From Aureobasidium sp. EXF-3400 (taxonomy: Eukaryota; Ascomycota; Dothideomycetes; Dothideales; Saccotheciaceae), in NCBI GenBank assembly GCA_024195585.1, contig SWBL01000139.1:54027-118026 (forward strand): a stretch of DNA of 64,000 nucleotides. The letters are read 5' to 3'. The notes below the pieces were generated by a model. The model was not told where the DNA came from. It was given only the letters and a program-made list of their open reading frames with translations, and searched no databases. Position numbers and translations under genes: made by a program. Below are positions 56,778 through 64,000 of the stretch, in pieces. The first letter of the stretch is position 1. Every line of letters begins with the position of its first letter.

Positions 56778-59479
56778 ATGCAACATCGAAGACCTGATGC
56801 ATCTTCGAACGCTAGAAGCCAGCTTCCACCTCTAGCACCTCGAGGCCAGCAGCCCAATCCTGCTACTTCTGCTGATGCAGACATTGAATCTGCTGGCGGA
56901 AGTACCTCCTCAACGCGGCCAAGACTATCCCACCGCTCGAGGGCCGGCTGCTGGTAATTCAACAATCCCTTCCAAATACCAGAGAATTGGACAGTTACTG
57001 ATTCGATACTCTTGAAAGGACATGCAGAAAACGAAAGGTGAGTTGACGCCAGGAAATGAGGACACGAAAGCCTCTGCTACAACAGGAGAAAGATCGACTG
57101 ACAGAACTCGCAGGTCAAGTGTGATGAGACCCATCCGCGATGTGGTGTAAGCAAGATGCATTGAGCCCCTCACAATGTCAATTGGTTAATCGTTGTAGCC
57201 ATGCACCCGCCTGAATAAAGAATGCGACTGGGAGTTTCGCTGGAAGTTCGACGATGTCACTCAAAACACCCAAAACAAGTACTCCAACGTGTCAATAACA
57301 GGCAATGCTGTCTGGGATCGTAAGTAGTCTCCCATCCTTGCTGCAACATTAGGCCCTGAGTGCTTTCTGTACTCCTTGGCGTGCTTCAGTACAAAGAGCA
57401 ATTGCTGACGTTGCTTAGCACAAGCACCTCGTACAGCCTTGAACAGCAGAAGATCATTATCGCCTGCTTATGACAACCTTCCCTCTTTTGCTGACTTGAC
57501 AAACGACGAGGACCGTGAGAGGAAAGCTGAGGGGCAGGTGCCTGGTACTTTCAACGTCGTCGTCAACCCTGAGAGTTTCGCTGGCCTTCCAGAGTATGGA
57601 CCGATTCCCGGATCACGAGCGCGAGGATCTAGTCTCCAATCTGGTCGCAACAGCTGGGACAGTCAAATGTCGACAGAGGTTCTACGGAATAGGCCAAAGT
57701 TGAATCCTACGACCGGCGATCCAAATGTCGTGGTGCTGGCCAAGTTTGAAGACGCGCCCTTATCCTTACCGAGTCTGGCGAGCTTTCCAATTGGAAGGAG
57801 AACCAGTCTACCCGAGAATTTGCATACACTCAATATACCTGGAGGATCGCGAGGATCCAGCTTGCCATCCGGACGGCGCAACGATTCGGTCGCTCAGGGG
57901 CTTCGAGACGAGAGGCTCATGGTCCATTATCGGGGTTTCATCTCGAAGCGCATATTTCCTATAGGCAAGAATTTGCTTGTCGACAGACCAATGCAAGACG
58001 ATCCCATCGTTGCTGAAGCGAGAGACTTCCCTCCTGTAAGTTGCTGACTCTCCCGTCTTGCCTTGTTCCCGTGTCACTGGGGCAAAAACGTCAGTCTGCT
58101 CGGATCACACCACCTCGATTGTATCAACGCACCCCGGCTTGTTCGGGGAGCCCATAAGATCGACTGGCTCATTGAACTGGCCTCTGCAACCCTGCGCAAA
58201 TGCATGTTAAGGACCTGATCATTTGCTGACATGATGTTAGCTCTACCACGCCATATGTGCAGTCTCTTTACTCAGTCTGGCCCTCAAGGGTCAGCAACAA
58301 CTCTTGACTGAAGCTTTCCAGCACTACCATCAAGCTATATCCTCCAGTCTCTCCTCGCCGTCAGATTTGCACTCCGACCGACTCCTATTTCTGCACTTTC
58401 TGTTACTGGTATACGACATTAGTTATGCAACCCAAGGCTCAAGTAACACACAAGAGGTCTTCAACATGAACATGTGGGAACACCACATCCAACACCTCAT
58501 AAAGATAGCTCAGCATCGCAAAGGCCTGTCGAATGGGACGCTGCAAGCATATCTTCTATGGTACGTGCTTTACCTTGACAAGCAAGCCTGTTTGTCAGGA
58601 AATGGCAACGGGCACTTCGTCCAAGCCTTCCTCGCAAACGATTTGACGATGCCAGACTGGAATCGCATCTTTGCTGGCCACGACATCACACCACCAACCG
58701 GACGCTACCACGGCGAAGACACGAGCGCTTTCGCCGATATCTTCACATTCGCGCACCAAGTATGCATCCAAGGTGCTAAGCTGTGCCAGGTACAACTCAA
58801 GTTGCGCGCTGAGGCTACAGTACAGACTATCCGTGGCCCTCAAGGTATTCAAGTACTAGCCGCATGCACACAGATGGTCACTCAATTTCAAAGCGAGCTC
58901 TATGCATCATGGCACCGTTACTGTCCTTCCTACCTCTTCCAGCCAAACTCCGAATACACGACAGGTCAACTTCCCCTCATGGCCCGCATCTTCCTAGATT
59001 TCGTAAGCATCCACAACTCTCCAGATCAATGAGTTTCAGCAGACTGACTCTCCATGACACAGGCACAACTACAATTCAGCACTTGGGTCGTCTACTCAAA
59101 CAGCTCGCTCTACCCAACCCAACCTTTCCACCTAACGCCGTCTCAACGTGCCGAAACCCGCCTTCACAGCCTCAAGATCCTCTCCATCGCCGACGCCACT
59201 GTCGCATCGCAGAACTACGACCAACATCAACTCATCTTCCCCGTGTTTATCGCAGGCTTCGCGAATGTGGACATGGAGACTCAATCTCGAGCCATCGAAC
59301 TATTGAGAGTGATGGAAGGAACAGGCATCTCAAGAAATGCGACTAGGAGCAGGGAATTGTTGAGTATGGTCTTTGATGAGCAAAGGGCGAGGGTAATGAA
59401 TGGAGGGAGAGCGGAAGAGGTGGATTGGATTGACGTCGCAAGAGCAACAGGCATGGGTGTTGTCAACTTTGGGCTCTAA
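56778..59479 (+). CDS. Zn2Cys6 fungal transcription factor with zinc cluster split over four exons
   Basis: Seven exons, 56778-56953, 57020-57038, 57114-57146, 57199-57319, 57419-58035, 58241-59002 and 59063-59479, give 714 residues. The cluster is assembled as Cys58, 61, 68, 75, 78 and 85 (GCWTCRKRKVKCDETHPRC then GPC..C), exactly C-x2-C-x6-C-x6-C-x2-C-x6-C. Exon 1 carries Cys58, the 19-nt exon 2 Cys61, the 33-nt exon 3 Cys68 and Cys75, and exon 4 Cys78 and Cys85. DWEFRWKF follows. The rest resembles Fungal_trans_2 (DUF3468) regulators: LYHAICAVSLLSLALKG, LLFLHFLLLVYDI, WEHHIQHLIKIAQH and a C-terminal GFANVDMETQSRAIELLRVM. A simple ORF reading from 57439 would miss the whole DNA-binding domain. 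Target genes are unknown. Confidence 0.88.
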
Positions 59480-62400
59480 AGGTAGAGGAAGAGCAGAGAT
59501 CATTCGGGCACTGGTCCACTACGATCTTTTGACTCGTCATTCGGCATCACTATCCTACTGCTTCGAGCAACGACAACAGTAACAAAAGTGGTCTTTCACA
59601 TATACCAAGCGAGTGGAAGATCCTGCTATCACAAAACAAAGACGGAGCAAGCGTGTTACTGATCAAAGGCATCAGAGATACCGAGAGATGGGGATGTTAT
59701 GATTACGGACGGTTTGGGCTTGCATCATGATGAAGAGGGCAAAAGCGTGTTTGTGGTCTTCTTGTTTTTGTTATTGCATTGTTGTTGTTTTTGTTATATC
59801 TGTCTAATTTCTCTCTTCTCTCTTCACGAAACATTGTATTCTAGCGAAGGCGTTGCGAGTAGCGGTTGCATATCCTCCTTACTCTCTCCTTTTCTTGCCA
59901 AAAACGTCATCAGCAAAAATCAATCAGCACGTGGTATACACTTTGTACCAAGTTTCGATAGCGCATGCTTCATACCAGCTCTCTGATCCTTCCTTTCCAA
60001 GCCACGCTGGCTGTCGCAGACCGAGTCTGGGCCATGCCTTCCTCGCGACTAACGTGCGTATGTTCTTTCTCTCGTCCAATGGTATTGCGTGGAACGTTGC
60101 TTTTCGGTGCATCATGAACTCGGAGCTGGTGGTCGGCGACTGGCCACGGGAGTTTGAGCATCTGGACCGTGCAGCGCAACCGTTGCAAGACAGCTGGGCA
60201 TTTTTGTGTCGGGACCCCTGGTGGGATGTGTTTTACCTGAAAGCCTGTAGTTTTTCGTCGATTGGGAAAAGGGAAGGTTAGGGCTTTGTCTCCTATTCGA
60301 ACATACGATAAGGTTATTGCAGTGTAGTATCGCGCACGAAAATCCCATAGAAATCCAACGTTACTACTGCCCAATAAGTGGATTTCAAGGTTTTTGAGTG
60401 TCCGCTTCCCAAATGATATACAGATACTTTTTTCTTAATTATGCTCTTCCTCGATACGCGTAATGCAATTTTCCTACTTTTTGCTCTGCTCGTCGCATGG
60501 GTTTGCTGATTGTTGTGTCATTAGACACCCGAACTCGTCCGCACGGCCTCGATTAGCGATCCGTAGTTAGTGACATGCAAATCAGGCGCTGAAGTCTGTA
60601 CACTGTATACCGACTTTGAAGCAACACTTGGGAATGCGGCCCGAGAGGTGTTATTGGCTCGTAACTAGAAACGCCCTCGGCTCTTCTAGCGCTCGAGATG
60701 AGATGGCATACTAGTGGGCATGAGGATTGACCGCATGATATTGGCAGAACGTTCCTAACTGCAACCCTCGCCGCGGATGCGCTGAGATGCTTACCGAGGC
60801 ATACATCCCAATCATGTTGTAACGTGTCCAAAGAAGCTTGTCGATCTTCAAAAGTATGTCATGTGGTATTTGAAAGAAGTGACTAAAGGTTTGGGTCTTT
60901 GTGGTGATCACTGTTGGAAAGATGAACCGAGCGAACAGGTGGAAGAAGCGGTGAGGTGGGTTTCCATTACAAAGATTGTCGACGGTGGCTCGCAAGAGGG
61001 ACCCAGACTGACGCCCAGTTCGATGAGAGGGAGGCATTGGTGCGGGATTGTGGAAACCACACGTAAACAAGGAACGTCTTGATCTGTTGCGTTATTGCTG
61101 TAGTGATAGGATCCCGTGGTCATACTTATCGAGTCGATTGCAGTCGAGACCATCAGCTAAGCATAGCATTTGGTATATCCCGGAACTTGCTTTGGGATTC
61201 AATGATCTGATAGCGTGTTGAGGTCATTGCTTCGCTCTTCGTTTCTGTCGTTTCGAAATACCGGTAGCTTGGTTCAGGAGCGTTGAGTGAGAACACCAAA
61301 TCTCGTAACCTGAGAGGGAGCGAGACGTAAATCGCAGAGCAAAGCGAAGAAGTCTGTAAGGAGTAGGAACCAGAGAACGCAGGGGGCATGAACAGGCTTG
61401 TCGATCGCTCGCTATAGGTATTGTGATGCTCACCTGAAATTGCTAGCGAGCGCCGAGCAGGCCGAGCTCGTACAATTCCTGCTTGATGGTTCAAAGCGTT
61501 TGATTGGCAGGAAGAAACTCTGATGTGAAGCTCGATAGCATGATAACGAGAGCTTCGATCCATGCGGCGGTTGCACTGCGAGGTTGGATCGGATTCTTAG
61601 CGAAGAGGATTTGGCCAGATGGCTTTCGAAGAGTGTTACCACCATATCGGCATGTCAAGCTTGAGCCTTCATCGGCGTCGTTTGCTCCTTCCATCATAGC
61701 GCTGCATGGACACTGCAAATTCATCTCTTGTGCCTTCGCAGAAGGTCCTATCATCGACAAGTGATATTCCTACCCTGGCAATCTCCTAATGACAATCACG
61801 AGCGGCCGCGGAACCCTGAACATTCATCTATCGTATCTTGCTGTCTGTGTAAATCACCGACCAACTTTGTTCCAATTGTGCCCGATGTGATCCCGTGCCG
61901 CTTCAACCTATATTCTTACGGTCGTAAAGAGAGACTCGACACCGATCTGTTCCTATTCGCACCGCGGCCTCGGGCTGTTCGCCAGAGAAGATGCCATGAC
62001 GATTCTCGAGCTCATAACAGGATTCGACCCGAAAGGGCATGCCTTTGCTCAAGCGATCGAGTGCTGTCTCAACACCAAACTCACCATCTTCAAACGGTTT
62101 CCCGACGGAAAACCACATGTGGCACGTGTGTACCAATGCAGACTCCAGCGATATCTCGTTAGAAAAGATTTGCGCATGGGGATTGTCGCAAGGAATTCCA
62201 TTTTGCAGCTTCCAGAGGGCGGTAGTAGGCGAGGCGTTGTCTACTAGGGGGGTTACTGTCTCCCCCACAAGCGCCTTCAATGGACGCAGCTGCGTAGCGT
62301 CTATCTACGGTCAAATGCCAAAGCTTGTCTAGCGAAGGTTCTGACATGATGGCGCACCCTCTTCGTGACTACGCCTTGGCTACTCTTTCATATCGTCAGA

Positions 62401-63098
62401 AGAATTGTTCAGGACGACTCACACTCGGACGCACTTGCCATCACAGGGACCCCCGTGTGTATTGTCATGGCGCTGCATACTGCCGTTGGAGAACACCGAG
62501 GTTTATCTTTCGAAGCTGGAAAGAGCGACGCCCTGCATTGACATTTGGTGAACAGTGGTAGTGGTCGTCGTGGTCTGGGGGCAAGCAGGGCGCCCCGCCG
62601 GAGGGCTATTGGTGGTGATGTAGGAATATCCAAATGTGGTGCCATTCCGCGGCAACGGCCTCGATTGATTGGCACTCACAGCGTGGTCAGACGGGTCCGG
62701 ACCTGCCTCCACCAGAATCCTCTTCCTGAATCCTGATGCCTGTCAACCCAAGAAACCAAGAAACCGAGACAAGCATTCCACGGGAGAAAGCGGCTGTATC
62801 CGGATGCTAGCCTCAGAACGAAATCTAAGTAGGGCAGAGAAGAAGGAAAATGGAACAAAAACGAAAAACGAAACCTTCCTTAGTTACTTTATAACATACC
62901 TCTGTAGACGGCGGTCCATCGTTATCTTTTTCCTCAAATTTAAACTCTACGAGCTCGACCTCGTCTCAGAAAAATGGACGCCATGGAAGTGGAGGCACTT
63001 AAATAATAATTGTCAGCACCTTTTTGTCGGAACAAGTCCAGAAGTGGAAGTTCTGCGCTCAAAACCAAATGTCCCCTCCGAGACGAGCCGACCACATA

Positions 63099-63240
63099 CA
63101 GGGTGTTCTCACATCCGTTGGATAGCGCGCACATTAGTGCTTCTGCAAATTCAAGGATTACAGCGAATCGCAGGTATTACCAAGGTCAAAATAGACAGTG
63201 TGCAAGCTGCACACTACCCAACGGACGCAGACACACCCTG
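63099..63240 (-). mobile_element. MITE-like element, copy B (142 bp) with TIRs and TA flanks
   Basis: Both ends read CAGGGTGT inward. The left end (63099 on) and the reverse complement of the right end agree at about 24 of the first 33 positions, sharing CCGTTGG and TAG, with nearly all differences being transitions. TA lies directly outside both ends (63097-63098 and 63241-63242), as expected for Tc1/mariner target duplication. In the minus orientation it aligns along its whole length to 5445-5587. No coding capacity. Confidence 0.75.
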
Positions 63241-63535
63241 TACCAGTCCTCGACTCCTCGCTGCGTCGGACGGAGGACCATATCGGACGAAGATCAAACG
63301 CAAATTACGCAACCCATGATTACGCCATCTACGCTGCGGCTTGATTAAAGCTGTACCACGAAGATGAGCTAGGTATGTAGATCATCAAGCCAGCAGCTAG
63401 TCGTACCCAAGCCATGATATTGGCCGTTATGGTGGCAGGCACTCAGCTTGCTGAGAGCTCAAGACTTTGGCACGTCCAGGTGCAAAGGTGCAGAATGCAT
63501 GACTCCATGACTTGCCCGATCACACCCTGTATATA

Positions 63536-63581
63536 CAGTTCGAAACAAAGCAATCTGCAAGCCAGACACAGACACACCCTG
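63536..63581 (-). mobile_element. MITE-like element, truncated copy C
   Basis: Read on the minus strand it starts CAGGGTGTGTCTG, then jumps to TGGCTTGCAGATTGCTT and GTTTCGAACT, matching copy A with an internal deletion of about 15 bp. The full end is flanked by TA (63582-63583). A further CACACCCTG end in the same orientation sits at 63521-63529, also followed by TA, possibly another fragment. Confidence 0.55.
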
Positions 63582-64000
63582 TATACTGCTCAGAAATGTC
63601 ATTTTAATGCATTACGAAATATTGCTCAGAGCTCGTCCGAAAACGAATAACAAGAATGGTTAACGAACCTCATGGAATGGGAAGAGCAACAGAAGCAGGA
63701 GAGCCCACCAATTACAGACATGTTCGGTAGACACCACCTCTGCATCGCCAGAGAAAAGCTTTCGCCAAATTGTCATCAAAAGGTAATATGCACTCTTCTT
63801 CTATCCACTGCCTTCTGGCCTGGACTTGTCTCGAAAAAGCGTGGCCACTTGCTCATGAACGTGATGCGTGATTAATACTGTTATATTTGTATCAAATCTT
63901 GGATCAAGCACATACGGCCACAGTCAGCTGAAAACTGGGCATCCCGTCCGCTCTGCCATACATAAGCAGTTGAACGGCAGATTAGTACTACGGTGGGTGA

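Larger units (their letters stand above)
59480..64000. other. Gene-poor stretch of about 4.5 kb holding MITE copies
   Basis: No supported coding gene up to the window end. A 216-codon plus-strand frame (62669-63319) overlaps the MITE and starts without ATG, so it is treated as chance. The recognisable content is the inverted-repeat element at 63099-63240 and a truncated relative at 63536-63581. The T/G-rich stretch at 59755-59815 belongs to no gene. Confidence 0.5.

Noticed and set aside
62669..63319. 216-codon plus-strand frame
   Set aside because: It has no ATG at its start and runs through the MITE copy, so it is best explained as a chance open frame.
1..64000. CRISPR arrays, prokaryotic operons, rRNA genes, telomeric TTAGGG arrays
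   Set aside because: None was seen; the gene structure with spliceosomal introns shows fungal nuclear DNA.

Overview
The window is nuclear DNA of a filamentous ascomycete (Pezizomycotina; a dothideomycete is plausible but is an inference). The evidence is protein genes with many short introns of about 45-60 bp (GTAAGT-like donors, CTAAC/CTGAC-like branch sites, CAG or TAG acceptors), two Zn2Cys6 regulators, a fungal rhodopsin, a fungal-type hybrid histidine kinase and short intergenic distances. I rebuilt 25 spliced or single-exon genes with consistent reading frames, plus one truncated gene and one weak orphan ORF. No tRNA, rRNA or CRISPR array was recognised.

Layout. 1-9.4 kb: a rhodopsin cut by the window edge, a repeat-rich secreted Ser/Thr-rich protein and a hybrid histidine kinase, all on the minus strand. 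10.2-12.5 kb: a histidine-phosphatase-superfamily protein. 13.5-19.2 kb: class II aldolase, a 5'-truncated ribokinase, a Zn2Cys6 regulator and an UlaG-like metallo-beta-lactamase-fold protein, which may be a small carbohydrate catabolic cluster. 19.9-23.6 kb: housekeeping genes (ribosomal eL38, a small membrane protein, mitochondrial Met-tRNA synthetase, the mRNA-export factor Mtr2). 23.6-27.0 kb: gene-poor. 27-54 kb: dense housekeeping genes: C2H2 factor, MARVEL-like membrane protein, mevalonate kinase (ERG12), prenyltransferase alpha subunit (RAM2), L-serine dehydratase, DUF1640 mitochondrial protein, 14-3-3, ornithine decarboxylase, a small membrane protein, ERD1, ADE8 and the proteasome adaptor ECM29. 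54.0-56.8 kb: gene-poor. 56.8-59.5 kb: a second Zn2Cys6 regulator whose zinc cluster is split over four exons. 59.5-64 kb: gene-poor.

The most novel thing I could read out is a small non-coding element of 142-143 bp present as two near-full copies, at 5445-5587 and (inverted) 63099-63240, plus a truncated copy at 63536-63581. It has imperfect terminal inverted repeats starting CAGGGTGT, TA dinucleotides at its ends, and copies that differ largely by C/T and G/A transitions. It looks like a Tc1/mariner-type MITE family carrying RIP-like mutation. Other points of interest are the four-exon zinc cluster, the 8- and 12-nt exons in the 14-3-3 gene, the proton-pump-type residues of the rhodopsin, the truncated ribokinase beside an aldolase, and ERG12 next to RAM2.
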